From Staphylotrichum longicolle (lineage: Eukaryota > Ascomycota > Sordariomycetes > Sordariales > Chaetomiaceae): DNA of 64,000 nucleotides. The notes under the pieces are model-generated. The model was given only the letters and a program-made list of their open reading frames with translations, had not been told where the DNA came from and searched no databases. How positions within the stretch are numbered: position 1 is the stretch's first letter; each line of letters begins with the position of its first letter. The DNA is taken from assembly GCA_019096155.1 (NCBI GenBank), contig JAHCVI010000002.1:124001-188000 (forward strand). Reading direction: 5' to 3'. Positions 23,093-36,326 of this stretch are shown here, one piece after another. A program made the position numbers and the translations under genes.

Positions 23093-24096
23093 ATGGCCGC
23101 CTCGACGCAGCCGCTCAAAGTCGGCTTCGTGCCCGAGCACTTCTCAACACCCATTCACTTTGCCAAGAAGCACTACGGCCTGGGTGCCGAGCTGATCCCG
23201 TTCCCCTCTGGGACCGGGCACATGATCACGGCCCTGCGCAGCGGAGAGATCGATGTCGGGATTGGGCTCACCGAGGGCTGGGTAGCCGGCCTGGGCAAGA
23301 GCCAGGAGGCAGGCGACCAAGACGGCGGGTATCGACTTGTTGGCACCTATGTAGAGACGCCACTGTGTAAGCTATCTGCAGCAGCCCCCTGGCCCTGGCT
23401 GTCCAATGTCTCGGATGCTGACATGTCCTCTCAGGCTGGGCAATCTCGACGGGCATCAACCGGCCCGAGATCCAGACGGTCGATTCTCTCCAGGCCGGTA
23501 AGATTGGCGTGTCGCGCATCGGATCCGGCAGCTACGTGATGGGCTACGTGCTGGCCGACAAGCGCGGATGGCTGGTGCCCACGGCCGGCATCGGCACCGG
23601 CCACGAGCAGGCCTCGCCCTTTTCCGAGACGGTCGTGCTCAACACCTTTGAGAACCTGCGCAAGGCCGTCAACTCGGGCGAGGCCGACTTCTTCATGTGG
23701 GAGCACTTCACCTCCAAGCGCTACTACGACAACGGCGAGATCCGCAAGGTCGGCGAGATCTACACCCCCTGGAGCAGCTGGAAGATTGTCGCCTCGACCG
23801 CCCTGGTGCACGGCGAGCAGCTGGATCCCCGCGTCGACGACTTGCTGGACAAGCTCAACCAAGGCATCAAGCACTTCAACGAGAACCAGGAGGAGGCCGT
23901 CGAGTACATCAGCACCGCGCTCGACTACTCGGAGGAGGATGCGCGGGAGTGGCTGAAGACCGTCAGGTTCCCTGAGAGGACACAGGGCGTCGACCCCAAA
24001 GTGGTCATCCGCACCGTCGAGTCCCTGTGCAAGGCGGGCGTCTTGCAAATTAGGAAAGACGTCCATGGGACTGAGATGATTGCGAGGCAGCGGTGA
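23093..24096 (+). CDS. Type 2 periplasmic-binding-fold protein (Ca3427/THI5-like)
   Basis: Two exons (23093-23366, 23435-24096) give 311 residues. The product resembles the type 2 periplasmic-binding-protein fold of Candida Ca3427 and of NMT1/THI5-like proteins: it opens with a strand (LKVGFVPEHF), has a glycine-rich turn FPSGTGHMITAL, then GEIDVGIGLTEGW, IGVSRIGSGSYVMGY and a domain-crossing segment ADFFMWEHFTSKRYY. There is no signal peptide, so it is expected inside the cell, unlike the bacterial binding proteins. The ligand is unknown. It lacks an obvious CCCFC motif of thiamin-pyrimidine synthases, so I do not call it THI5. The intron has a GTAAGC donor and restores CWAISTGINRPE. The left neighbour is divergent; the right is a pyrimidine tract. 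Confidence 0.8.
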
Positions 24097-24420
24097 GTAG
24101 GCAGGATCTAAGAAGGCCAGGTTATTAGGATCTAGATCGTATCTCATCAAGCATATTAGCAGGCACTGCAGTGATTAAGACGTCGTTCTTCTTTGTGTCC
24201 GGAAGTATCGTCACCAGCATGGGAAAGCGAAGCAAGGACTGGCCGCAAACTAAGCTCGGGAGTGTAGTTGATTCACTTAAGATAGATGATTAGAACTGCT
24301 CTTTCGCCGCCTCTATTTTTATCTTGTTTATCGAAGAGATTGTCATTGGCTCGATCTAGTCTTCTTCTTCCACAAGACGAGGAAAAGCAATAGGAGCAGG
24401 GAATCCCAAAGAAAAGAGAA
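24097..24420. other. Intergenic region
   Basis: Short AT-richer stretch after the stop of the binding-protein gene and before the pyrimidine tract; it probably contains the 3' untranslated region. No gene seen. Confidence 0.5.
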
Positions 24421-24735
24421 GTATTTTCTAGCCCTTTTTATTCTCTTCCTCCTTTCATTCCCTCCTTCTTTGATTCTCCTTCTCCTCCTCCTCCTCCTCC
24501 TCCTCCTCCTCCTCTTCCTCTTCTTCCTCTTCCTCGATGTCTTCCTCTTCCTCTTCCTAGATGTCTTTCTCGATCCTTTTCTTTCTTTTCTTTCTTTTCT
24601 TTCTTTTCTTTCTTTTCTTTCTTTTCTTTCTTTTCTTTTTTTTCTTTCTTTCTTTTCTTTCTTTCTTTCTTCTTTCTTTCTTTTCTTTTTTTCTCTTTCT
24701 CTTCTTTTCCTTTTTATTTTTTTTTCGTTTTTCCA
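24421..24735. repeat. Polypyrimidine microsatellite tract
   Basis: About 315 bases that are almost pure C/T on the plus strand. A CTC triplet run (about 24478-24513) passes into CTTCCTC units, then into a 9-nt unit CTTTTCTTT repeated about eight times (about 24575-24645), then irregular T/C runs to about 24730. The long open frames on either strand here (runs of Phe/Leu or Lys/Glu/Arg) are products of the repeat and not genes. Such mirror-like polypurine-polypyrimidine tracts can form triplex DNA. Confidence 0.9.
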
Positions 24736-24950
24736 TGCAGCTACAGCAGAATGGCGGCCTTTGTGAATTGGAACAAGGGTGGGGTGTCTGCGGCGCGTGG
24801 TCAACAGACGGATTCGGCGCCCCATCATACCCTTAGATCAAGATCTAACAAAGCACAATAGTTGCATTGAGAAGCTTTGTCTACATGATTGGAGCGACAG
24901 GCCTTTGAACGAAACCTGCAGTTTGAAGGGTGCCGGGTCATACCCTAACC

Positions 24951-24974
24951 CTGAACCCCTGAACCCCTGAACCC
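24951..24974. repeat. Three tandem copies of CTGAACCC
   Basis: Three perfect copies of the 8-mer CTGAACCC directly follow TACCCTAACC and end 4 bases before the stop of the AA12-like gene. It resembles a degenerate telomere-type repeat (CCCTAA) but is too short to claim that. Confidence 0.6.
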
Positions 24975-24978
24975 CAAA

Positions 24979-26507
24979 CTAAGCAGTAGGAGAGAGAACG
25001 TAGATCTCGCCCTCGGCACTGTTGTCACTGCCCACAAACAGACCCCTTCCAGCCGGATCCCAAGCCGCGGCAGTCAAACGGAAGCAGTTGCTCTGCGTGA
25101 GGCCGTTGGCGGTGCAGCTTCCGGGATTTGGCGTAGAGAATATATCGGTATAGCCCGTACGGCTATCCGAAGCAGCAACGGGCTCGTAGCTCCCATCGGC
25201 ATTCTTCTGGAATTTGATTGCAACCACTTTAAACCCAGTTGCGGGGCTCCGGTCCCAGGAACCGTGAAAAGCCACGTACATGTTCTTTGCGTCTGCGTCA
25301 AAGGTGTTCCAGATCGGGGCCGAGTGCGCTTGGAAGGACAGCCTTGGCGGGATTGCCTTGCCGTTGCACGTGGCGTCATTGTACGAGCTGTTAGGCGAAA
25401 CGACAAAGTTGCTGCCTGTCTTGAGGCCCTGGAAGCTCGAGGGGTCCCAGACGGCAAAGCAGGTCGGGTAGCCGTACCATGCGTTGCGAGTCGTCAGGGG
25501 GTTTCCGACTACGAGACTTAGTCAGCTTGGACGGCTCTTACCAGCAGTTTTTTGGCCTTTCCTTACGGTTGTTCAGCTCCTCAGCTGGGTTGTCTATGTG
25601 AATGTCCCGACGCTGACCGTTCTCAGTGCGGGTAAAGTCCTAACACCATCACTCGTTAGTTTAGTTCTCAAGACATCGCTCCCAGTAATTAAACGTTGCT
25701 GCTTACGTCACCGCTGTTCTCGACGCCCCAGAAGACTCCGCTAGGGTCTGGGACAAATCCGATGGTGTTGCGCAGACCGTACCCAAAGACTTCACCGTCC
25801 GTGTTATAATTGAAGCCAGCCGAAGGCGCCTTGCTCGTATCAAAAATCTTGATAATGGCTCTCCCAGCACTGCTAGAAGCGGCAGCCATGTCAAAGTTGG
25901 CGTTGCTGCCGACTTGAACGAGGATCAGGTTGGGTTGCGACGGCACGACGGCAATGGTGCGCGTGGAGTGGATACCCGTCGAGATGCCCTTGACAATGGT
26001 CTTCTGGTTGCTGATGCTCCGCGTGGCCGGGTTGTAGGTCCAGCTGTAGGCCGCCGTCTCGCCGCTGGCATAGAGCGTGGTGCCGTCAGGGGTAAGCGCC
26101 AGGCCGTGGTTGAGCTGGTTGCCCGAGATGAGCATGTTGGTGCTGTTGATGCAACCATCGGCGCCGAACGTGTGGACAGAGATGCCCCTGGTTGCCTGGG
26201 CTACCAGCATGTTGCCCAGCGGATCCCAGACGATGGTCCGGACCTGCTTCAGACCACCGGCGATCTTCATGGCCGACCATCCCGAAGCCAATGTATACTG
26301 GTACCGGAAGTTGCTGACGCCACTGCAACTCTTGGGCCGAGGAAGCTGCGGCACAGCTTGAGGCTCAGCTTGAGCATTGGCACCTTTGGCTCATGGAGTT
26401 AGCTTGGACTCTCCGGTGGCAACTCGGGTGCTGAGCCATGGATTGTGTCTTCACCCACCTGCCGAAAGCAGGGCCGCTGCGCCAACCACAGTCGCAAACA
26501 GACGCAT
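24979..26507 (-). CDS. Secreted sorbosone/pyranose dehydrogenase-like beta-propeller (AA12-like)
   Basis: Probable extracellular PQQ-dependent sugar dehydrogenase of the L-sorbosone dehydrogenase / AA12 type. Four exons on the minus strand (26507-26459, 26393-25707, 25639-25567, 25516-24979) sum to 448 codons plus stop. Exon 1 encodes a signal peptide (MRLFATVVGAAALLSAG). The mature part has propeller-like repeats: KQVRTIVWDPLGNMLVA, NHGLALTPDGTTLYAS, GYGLRNTIGFVPDPSG with the junction GVENSGD, then GYPTCFAVWDP, FHGSWDRSPATG and WDPAGRGLFVGSD. The RNTIGF and HGSWDR segments match what I recall of the PQQ- and calcium-binding face. No cellulose-binding or cytochrome module is present. Family members oxidise sugars and pass electrons to lytic polysaccharide monooxygenases; that role here is inference. 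Confidence 0.87.
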
Positions 26508-27850
26508 TGCGGCGTTTCAAACCTCGTTTTTGGGAAGAAAGACAGTGAACAAAGGTGCAAGAGTCAAGCTGAGAACCCTCGCAACGCACGAGTCTTTCTC
26601 TCGCCAAGAATAGGGAGACAGTTCGTCTCGTCAGGACGGACGAACGCCCATATTTCTAGAGTCGTACAATCCAGGGGCGTCACTCTAGACGCCCTGATCC
26701 GCCAAGACGGGAGCTGTCCGTGTTCAATCTCCATCTGAATCATGCTGTTACTCCATCGCGTGGTTGAGCTTGGGTCGCGAGGAACGCTGTGTTGGGTTCT
26801 TGGCCAACCACCATGTTGGGATTAAATCCCCAATATCGCCGTTGATAGCCTATTCGGCAGATCTGCTCCGAAAAGCTTCGAGCGAGCCACGGCAGTTCCC
26901 CTCTTAAGCCTTCCCCAACTTCCACGAGCCGCAGGGGAAATGCGGGGACACCCTCATTGGCCAAGAACCATGTCGATATTAATGTCCAATTCCAAGTCAT
27001 CTCTCAAGGAAGAATCGAAGCCATACGTGACGTACGTCAAGTCCGTTGGGAACATACATCGTGAGGAGATATGACAGCATCGTGAAGTACATGACGCTGG
27101 ATCACCAGGACCCGGTAGGCAACGATGCCATCCTCCTCAACGAGAACATATGCCTCGGAGTGAAGGCCCTCCATCCAATGAGACACGGTTCACGCATACC
27201 AGTGTGACCATGCGAAGAAGGTAATAGACGTTTGCGGGCCGGTCATTGCCCTTGTTCCCGCAACACCGTCGCTAGTTCTCGCTCCTAGATCAAGGCTCCG
27301 GTCGCGAGCGGGCTCCTTTGTGGGACTGATTCCGCTTGTTGCGCCGGCCAGGGTAATTAGGCAACTCAAGCTTTCTAGCCAAGGTGATATTGCCGTTTCA
27401 TCCTACCATCCCGAAGCACGGTTGCATCGGGGTCTGGGACAGTGCTACCCTGTTCTAGCACACTAGGTTCTCGCAGCATCCGAATGAGCTCCAACTGGAT
27501 GCACTCGTTGGTGCTTCATTTCATGTCTACTGTTTTGAACTTCGGTTTGCGTAGAGTTCGCAACAGCTGGCGACGAGCATTTCTCGAACTACCTACATGG
27601 TTCCGAGTGCTCCAATGTCTGGTGGCGGGAACCGTTCTCCGGACTACCTCCCTACCCCGTCCTCCATTGCCCCTCCATTCCCCAAATGTTGCTTACACAA
27701 TCACTGCCATCAAAAGTGCTTGAATGGCATTTAAAACCGCTGCTTCATATTTGGCCTACTCAGATACACAAGTCCATCAGGTACTGCATGTATCCTCGTA
27801 GTAGACCCTGAGCTATCACTCATCCCCAACCCGAACTCCACAAACTCATC
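26508..27850. other. Intergenic region
   Basis: No supportable gene in 1.3 kb. Open frames (such as 27442-27723) lack motifs. It lies between the 5' end of the secreted dehydrogenase gene and the small ABM gene, so it should carry both promoters. Confidence 0.5.
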
Positions 27851-28308
27851 ATGCCCCTACACTTTGTGGCTTTGCTTCATCCCAAGGCCGACCGTGTTGC
27901 ACGGGTAAGCTGCTTCGATTACGAACCAGCAGCCCCTTCAACTCTTGAACTTGTCTAACTAGCGAACCAATCCAGGTCGAGGAGATTGCGCGTACCGTCT
28001 GCGACGACGTGTTCAAAAGGGAACCGGGCGTGTTGCAATACCAGTGGTTCCGAGCAGGTGGCACCGAGAAGCCCCTGATTGTTGTCTGGGAAACGTACGT
28101 TCTTCGTGGCCAGTGCAAAGAGAAGCAAAGCCCACTGACCCCGTGTTAATGATGTTCAAGATACGTCGACGAAGCGGCGGTTGAAAATCACAAATCGAGC
28201 CCGATCATGGCTTGGCTCGTGGAAAATGACAAGAAGGAGGAGAATTTTGCCGCACCTCTCGAAGTCTTGCCGCTAGAGCAATTTGCCGGCTGGGAAAGCC
28301 GTTCTTAG
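27851..28308 (+). CDS. Small antibiotic-biosynthesis-monooxygenase (ABM) domain protein
   Basis: Three exons (27851-27904, 27976-28094, 28161-28308) give a 106-residue protein of the dimeric alpha/beta-barrel ABM type. The order is a first strand (LHFVALLHPK), a helix with VEEIARTVCDDVFKREPG, then LQYQWFRAG, the strand IVVWETYVDEAAVENHKSS and a C-terminal helix and strand (PIMAWLVEND). This pattern (EPG-L-xY, then W-E-x-Y-x-D-x-A-x-x-x-H) is typical of ABM proteins, which act as cofactor-free oxygenases, haem-degrading enzymes or stress proteins. The substrate cannot be inferred. Both introns are canonical and phase-consistent. Without the splice sites it would be missed, as no single exon exceeds 50 codons. 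Confidence 0.8.
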
Positions 28309-28791
28309 AGTTACAGAGAGGCATGTTTTGAACAGAGTGGACAAACCAGAGTTTCAGAGAATGAGGAAGCAATATTCATCCATCATGTCTGCGTTCTCCA
28401 TGGTTGAGAATAAGCTGTGATTTGCGCGGGGTTGCTGGTATTTGAAACCCCTTACTTCTATTTCAAGATGAACAAATATCTAGAGAAGGAAGGAGACGAA
28501 GTATTTCAAAATCAATAAGAATGATTGGAGAAGAGAAAGAAGGAACTGAAAAAGGATGGGAACCTGCAACAGCTGACCCTAACCCCACTGTTGCTTGGCG
28601 CTCCAGCTGACGACAGGCGGCAGCTCCTCCCCCCACAGCTTCCATTCATGGGAATCCCGCGCCAAGGAGAGCTCGAGGCCTGGAAAGAGCCCCACCATTT
28701 CGCACTTGAGGTGCTGCTGCCACCACCAAACAACGAGCCAGGTCGCCCACATCCCATCTTCAGCCGGCCTCGTCGCCGTGGTTATTTCGCC
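28309..28791. other. Intergenic region before SRP54
   Basis: Contains the end of the ABM transcript and the promoter of SRP54. A plus-strand frame (28525-29139) runs through this area and overlaps SRP54 exon 1 in another frame; it shows no motif and is rejected. Confidence 0.5.
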
Positions 28792-30488
28792 ATGGTTCTT
28801 CAAGATCTCGGCCGCCGCATCAATGCGGCCGTCAGTGACCTGACGCGAGCGCCCAATCTCGATGAAAAGGTGGGTTTCCTTTTCCCGCACTGGTGGATTC
28901 TTGTCGCATGCACAGTCGATGGCCGATGCCGACATTGGCAACATATGATCGCCCGGCGACGGGAAGGACTGGTGGACAAAACGGCTGACACCTTCTTCGT
29001 ATTCCTCAGGCCTTCGATTCTATGCTCAAGCAGATCTGCTCTGCCCTCCTCGAAGCCGACGTCAACGTGCGCCTTGTCGGCCAGCTGCGCAAGTCGATCC
29101 GCTCCACCGTCAATTTCAAGGAGCTTCCGCCCGCCGTGAACAAGAAGCGCCTGATCCAGAAAGCCGTCTTCGACGAACTCGTCCGCCTCGTCGATCCACA
29201 TGCCGAGCCCTTCAAGCCCAAGAAGGGCAAGACCAATGTCATCATGTTCGTTGGTCTGCAGGGTGCCGGAAAGACCACAACATGTACCAAGCTGGCCAGG
29301 CACTACCAGTCACGCGGCTTCCGTGCTTGTCTGGTGTGCGCCGACACCTTCCGTGCCGGTGCTTTCGACCAGTTGAAACAGAACGCGACCAAGGCCAAGA
29401 TTCCGTACTACGGCAGCCTGACAGAGACGGATCCCGCCGTGGTGGCCCGGGACGGTGTTGAGAAGTTCAAGAAGGAGCGTTTTGAGGTCATCATCGTCGA
29501 TACCTCAGGTCGCCACAGGCAGGAAAGCGCCCTCTTTCAGGAGATGATGGACATCCAGACAGCGATCAAGCCGGACGAGACCATCATGGTTCTGGACGCA
29601 TCGATCGGCCAGCAAGCGGAGGCTCAGGCGAAAGCCTTCAAGGAGGCGGCCGACTTCGGCGCCATCATCATCACCAAGACGGACGGTCATGCCGCTGGCG
29701 GTGGTGCCATTTCCGCCGTCGCAGCGACACACACACCCATTGTCTTCATCGGCACCGGCGAGCACATGTTGGATTTGGAGCGGTTCGTACCGCGCAACTT
29801 CATTAACAAATTGCTCGGCATGGGCGACATGGCCGGGCTTGTGGAGCACGTGCAGAGCTTGAAGCTGGACCAGAAGGAGACGATCAAGCACATCACCGAA
29901 GGCATCTTCACGGTACGCGACTTGCGCGACCAGCTACAGAACATCATGAAGATGGGCCCGCTCAGCAAGATGGCCGGCATGATCCCCGGCATGAGCAACA
30001 TGATGCAGGGCATGGACGACGAGGAGGGCTCGCTCAAGCTTAAGCGCATGATCTACATTTGCGACAGCATGACCGAAAAGGAGCTCGACAGCGACGGCAA
30101 GATCTTCATCGACCAGCCAACGCGTATGACGCGGGTCGCCAGAGGGTCGGGCACCACCGTCCGTGAGGTTGAAGATCTCCTCACGCAGCAGCGCATGATG
30201 GCTGGCATGGCCAAGAAGATGGGCGGCAACATGAAGAACATGCAGAGGGCCCAGAGCGCCATGGCCGGCGGCAACAAGGCCCAGCAGCTCGCCGCCATGC
30301 AGAAGCGGCTGCAGAGCATGGGTGGTGCCGGCGGTGGAGGCGGCGGTATGCCTGACATGGCCAGCTTGATGAAGATGTTTGGAGGTGGCGGTGGTATGGG
30401 AGGCATGGGCGGCATGGACATGAACGCGATGATGAAGCAGATGAGCGGCATGATGGGCGGGCAGGGCGGGCGCGGCGGGCGGAGATAG
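28792..30488 (+). CDS. srp54: Signal recognition particle 54-kDa subunit
   Basis: GTPase subunit of the cytosolic signal recognition particle, which binds signal sequences emerging from the ribosome and delivers them to the ER receptor. Two exons (28792-28869, 29010-30488) give 518 residues; the intron is 140 nt. The N domain is helical ([17 protein letters not shown]). The G domain has the P-loop [14 protein letters not shown] (from about residue 108), then [19 protein letters not shown] and [11 protein letters not shown]. The GTPase part closes with [12 protein letters not shown] and LLGMGDM. The M domain is methionine-rich ([20 protein letters not shown]) and the tail is a Gly/Met repeat ending GGRGGRR. 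All catalytic motifs are intact. The start is supported by GCCATGG and by the conserved first helix. Confidence 0.97.
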
Positions 30489-30742
30489 CCGTGGTATCAA
30501 GATGTCCTTTCATCGTTCCCTTGTTTATGATGACGGCACGGAGGGATTGCATTGTCTGGCGTCTGGGGTAGGACTGGTCATACCAAACAAGCTTTTTTTG
30601 CACGAAACCCAGGGTTGATATTTCGACGCTCAAACGAATCCATCCGGCGGCCTGCTCACGGTCTCCATGAGGTTTATACATTGCTCTGCGCCATCCCCAG
30701 AAAAACACACCCCGATGCGAATCAACCCTATGCGATCATCCC

Positions 30743-32633
<1,891 letters not shown>

Positions 32634-33220
32634 TGCAAGTGAAAGTCGCCTTGCTTCGGAGAATGCATTGAGACGTCGCCGGGCTGGGGATCGGGGCGGA
32701 CCTCAATCCTGACAGAATAATTAGAGTGTTGAATGGCGGACAGAATGGGCGAGACAGCTTGTGACTTGAGAAGAAAGATAAGTCGAAGGGGATGTAATTC
32801 AAGAATTCATAATACTATCGACGAGCGGCCTTGGTACAACGTCCACGCGACAACATCGTGGAAAGCTGTGAGGTTGGAGTGAAGGACTGCAACCTGGCCC
32901 TTCAGATGGATCCAACCTGCCAAGAGTAGAGCGAGCAGGGTGGCACGGCGACAGTTGGTTCCCACACATGGCTCGTTTCAATAGCCTAAAGCTGAAACCA
33001 ATCATCCCTCAGCGCTATCCATCTCACATTAGAGGGGGAATCAGCATGAAAATCGTCCGCTAGCTCTCCAAGTGGAGGGTTCAAACTATGTCGTTGGAGA
33101 CACCTCAGTATTTCACTCTGGGTAAAAGGGAGACGGTTCACAACCAAGTGTGATGTCAACTTTCCAGTGCGGACACACTTGACAGCTAAGTTTAATTTGC
33201 CAAAACTATCAATACGGCTA
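32634..33220. other. Intergenic region
   Basis: No gene seen between the mannosidase start and the tRNA. It should hold the mannosidase promoter on the left. Confidence 0.5.
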
Positions 33221-33318
33221 GTCACTTTGGCGGAGTGGTTAACGCGCTGCCCTGCTAATTCACAGTTAGCATGTTAGGCAGTTCCCTCGGGAGCGTAGGT
33301 TCGAATCCTACAGGTGAC
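33221..33318 (+). tRNA. tRNA-Ser(GCT) with an 18-nt intron
   Basis: Complete cloverleaf by eye. The 7-bp acceptor stem pairs GTCACTT with AGGTGAC (one G-T pair). The anticodon stem CTGCC/GGCAG encloses anticodon GCT at 33254-33256, and the T arm contains GGTTCGAATCC. A long variable arm (between 33282 and 33295) marks a class II tRNA, as expected for serine. An 18-nt intron (33258-33275) begins one base after the anticodon. It contains TTAGCA, which can pair with the anticodon region, as in other eukaryotic pre-tRNAs. Confidence 0.92.
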
Positions 33319-33322
33319 GTTT

Positions 33323-33328
33323 CTTTTT
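33323..33328 (+). terminator. RNA polymerase III T-run terminator
   Basis: A run of five T (33324-33328) lies 5 bases after the tRNA-Ser 3' end and fits a Pol III terminator. Confidence 0.7.
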
Positions 33329-33582
33329 GCATTTCCTTCAACGTCTGCTTTTTCGTCCTCGTTTTAGCCATTCTAATTTGCGTCCTGTTGGAGTCTCAGC
33401 TCCCTCCTGCCGCAAGAGCCCGCGGTTGACCGAACAAACACTAACGGCGCATTTGTGTGGCTCTCTTCAAGGGCAGAAGTACCTTACCCTTAGTCATTCT
33501 TGCAACATTCGGGATGTCGACTGAATCCAGTTCGTGTATTTGAAAACCCAAAACGGCACTACCTGGTTACAAGTTGATGCTC

Positions 33583-34626
33583 TTATTTCCGCGCAGTCAC
33601 GGTCGCTCGTAACGTCTCAAGAGCCATGGGTGTCTCGCACCAGGCAGGATATGTGTACGTGAAGGCAAGATGCGCTTCCTCGCGGGAGCCAAACGTGTAC
33701 CGCAGGGACCTGGTGGAGAAATCGCGCTCCGCAGGTTGGAGCATCATGGGCCAGAAGTGCTCGTTATATTTGGCCGTGGCGACAAAGAGATCCGCTAGTT
33801 GCTCATCCACCTCGTCGCGCTTCTTGGTGATGGCGTCCTCGTTTACCAAGCTCTCGGCGAAGCGTTCGATAATATCGCCGCAATACGGCCCATGAACATC
33901 TGCGAGGATCTCGCGGGGTGACGCGATCGGCGCTCCTGGTGGGAGAGCTTTTCTGTATTCCAAAATGAGGTCCAGGCCCATGCCCAGCCGGGTCTTTAAC
34001 AGCTGAATGCTCGACATGAAGGCAAGTTGCAAGAACCGTCCAGTCCAGAGGTCGACTCCCTCGGTGGGATCGGCATTCTTGACGTGCAAGTACATCAGCG
34101 ATGGATTTTCGAGCTCTTTGGTTTCGGGCCTGCCCGCGGCGTGGAGCGCCCAGCCCTTCAAGAAGTCATAGGCTTCCTGGTTGCGGCCGAGTCGCATGTA
34201 CAAGGCAGGGATCAGGAACCGAGCGCCCTGGTTGTCGTTGATGTTCAGGCGCAAGATCTCGAGATAGACGGCCAGAGCGTCTTCAATCCCCTGCTGGCGC
34301 CAGGAGCGAATCAACATCTCGTGCAAGTACGGCCGCACGGGTTGCCAGGTCCACAGCCTTCCAACATGGGCCGGGTCATCCAGGACATTGACCGGCATTT
34401 CGAGGTCGTAGGCCGGCCTGGCGCGTATCTTGGCCTCCTCGTCCTCGATCTTGGTTCTACTGTCCTTGATCGTCTTGCATGTCGTTCTGTGCGTTGGACG
34501 GTCGGCCGTCTGGTGCTCGCGGCCGCAGTAGTAGTACGTCTTGCAGCCGCCGCACCGCAACAGTCCGTCCGTCTTTTTACAGACCTCGCAGTGTTTGGGT
34601 ATCATTTTGGGGAAGTGCTGCTCCAT
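33583..34626 (-). CDS. MYND zinc-finger protein
   Basis: 347-residue protein in one exon. The MYND finger is at residues 13-50 with all eight zinc ligands visible: C13, C16, C25, C28, C34, H38, H46 and C50 (CEVCKKTDG, RCGGCKTYYYC, HRTTC). The rest is helical and includes TPR-like stretches (about 120-200, for example EDALAVYLEILRLNINDNQG and GRNQEAYDFLKGW). MYND fingers usually mediate protein-protein contacts, and this domain arrangement is common in filamentous fungi with unknown function. No SET domain is present. I start at ATG 34626 because no ATG precedes it in frame; the frame stays open upstream, so a short 5' exon is possible. Confidence 0.88.
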   Translation of the reverse strand: MEQHFPKMIPKHCEVCKKTDGLLRCGGCKTYYYCGREHQTADRPTHRTTCKTIKDSRTKIEDEEAKIRARPAYDLEMPVNVLDDPAHVGRLWTWQPVRPYLHEMLIRSWRQQGIEDALAVYLEILRLNINDNQGARFLIPALYMRLGRNQEAYDFLKGWALHAAGRPETKELENPSLMYLHVKNADPTEGVDLWTGRFLQLAFMSSIQLLKTRLGMGLDLILEYRKALPPGAPIASPREILADVHGPYCGDIIERFAESLVNEDAITKKRDEVDEQLADLFVATAKYNEHFWPMMLQPAERDFSTRSLRYTFGSREEAHLAFTYTYPAWCETPMALETLRATVTARK

Positions 34627-36326
34627 TCTGGCGGTCGGGATCTGGAGGTCGTCCAGCAGCTGGTTGAACACAAGCCGAGGTGAAACAATAAACGACGCAG
34701 TTGCTGTTCCTCTAATATCAATCACAACGTCCGGGATGAGAGGGTGGTGTCAATTGGCGTCGACAGAGATGCTCTAGCCGTGGAGATTCTGCTGAGATTG
34801 CAACCCAAAAGTTGAGATTTGAGAAGCGAGATTTCAGCCAGGCTCATCAAGCTGCACCAAACGCCAATCTGCTCGATCCCCCTGAAAAAAAGCAAAATAT
34901 GACCCTAACCTTCAATGCCAACCCGTGTCGGGTAGTTGATTGACATTCAGGCGATGCTCGTTCTACACTCTCACCATGTGAACATGGTTTCTCAGGTCCC
35001 TGATTGTTCCACTCCAAATCTTACCAAACCACCGTCCTTACATAACAAGTAGACCCGCCACGCCCTGTGACCACTCTCACCACTCAATTCAATCGCAGGT
35101 TCCTCTCCGGGCTGCCTTCCCAAACAGGCCTCTCGAACTAACGGCCCCAAGATCGAATATCGATGCAAACATTGATGCACAGCAGAGTTGATCGGCTGTC
35201 GCTTCTTGCCGCGTCAACCTATTCAGGGGGGCTCTGGGGCCTTGTGATGGACTGCACCCAACCTGTCAACCTCGAGGTGGAGAGAGGCCAATTGAGCAGG
35301 CCGGTCTTGGCAGTTGAACTGATCGGATTGGCATCGTGGCCACTCTCTCGCCATTTCGCCCTGACAACAATTGTCCGTTGCACACGTTCATGCGCTGTTG
35401 CTATCTCGATGCAAAGCAAACCTGATTGATGGGCAGCTTGGTCTGGTGCCGGGCGACGTGGCGGCGTGTCGGCCCAGCGAGCGAAAAGCGCGGCTACTGG
35501 GGCACTTGGGTCGTCGATGAAACGTTGGGCTTCGTGTCAGACGAGGCGCCACAAACAGCCCAACAACTTATTTAGGGGACGGCAAGCCACGTGGATTCGG
35601 AGCTCACATGCCCTTTTGCCCCTTCCAGATCGCAGGCGGCAGAGAGCCGAGCATGCCGCAACTGCAATGAATGGTCGACGCTCGCAGGGCGAACCCACGG
35701 CGGGGCTGCATCCGATTGGGAAGGAACGGCCACATCGCTGGCTGACTCACAGTTCAGGTTGGCACGCACTTTGCACTCTCCAGCACTGCATTTGGCTCGA
35801 GAGTGGGCAGGGGCCCACGCAGATCTCTTTCCTGGGACTCGACCCATCGTTCGCGCCTCGAGAATCTAGGATTCCAGAGTTGACAGCTCACCATGGCCGC
35901 GCAACGGCGTGCTGGGTGTTCGGCACCTCGGGACCTGGCTCGGGCTGCCTCAAGGGGCCAGTCGCACTCGGGCGTGACTGGATTAGCCATTCAGGGCGGG
36001 CATTGAGGCCCAACTCGCAGCGAATGACAGTTGACTCGAGCCGAAGAGTGGCAGCAATGGGCACAGCAATAGCAGTGGCAGAGAGTGGCAGCAATGCCAG
36101 CTCACAGTAAGGTCGGTCGCAGACTCACAGGACTCCAGGGGCCGGCTGAGCAAAGGGTAGAAATATGCCAGCCATCTCTGGCTTCCCATGATCTGTCCAA
36201 AGACATTGCAGCAGCATCAGCGCAATGAGATATCTTTGCAATCTCAGCCCATACATCACGGTCGAAGCCGCAACCCTCATCGGACTCACCTTCGTCGCCG
36301 CCACTTCGTACATTTTCCGATCCGCC
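34627..36326. other. Intergenic region
   Basis: 1.7 kb without a supportable gene. Plus-strand frames at 35466-36110 and minus-strand shadows have no motif. It separates the divergent MYND and BTB-like genes and should contain both promoters. Confidence 0.45.

Noticed and set aside
23093..24096. Calling the binding-fold gene a thiamin-pyrimidine synthase (THI5/NMT1)
   Set aside because: The cysteine-rich active-site motif of that enzyme and a fungal TPP riboswitch upstream were not seen.
24343..24828. Lys/Glu/Arg-rich and Phe/Leu-rich open frames
   Set aside because: They are direct translations of the polypyrimidine repeat.
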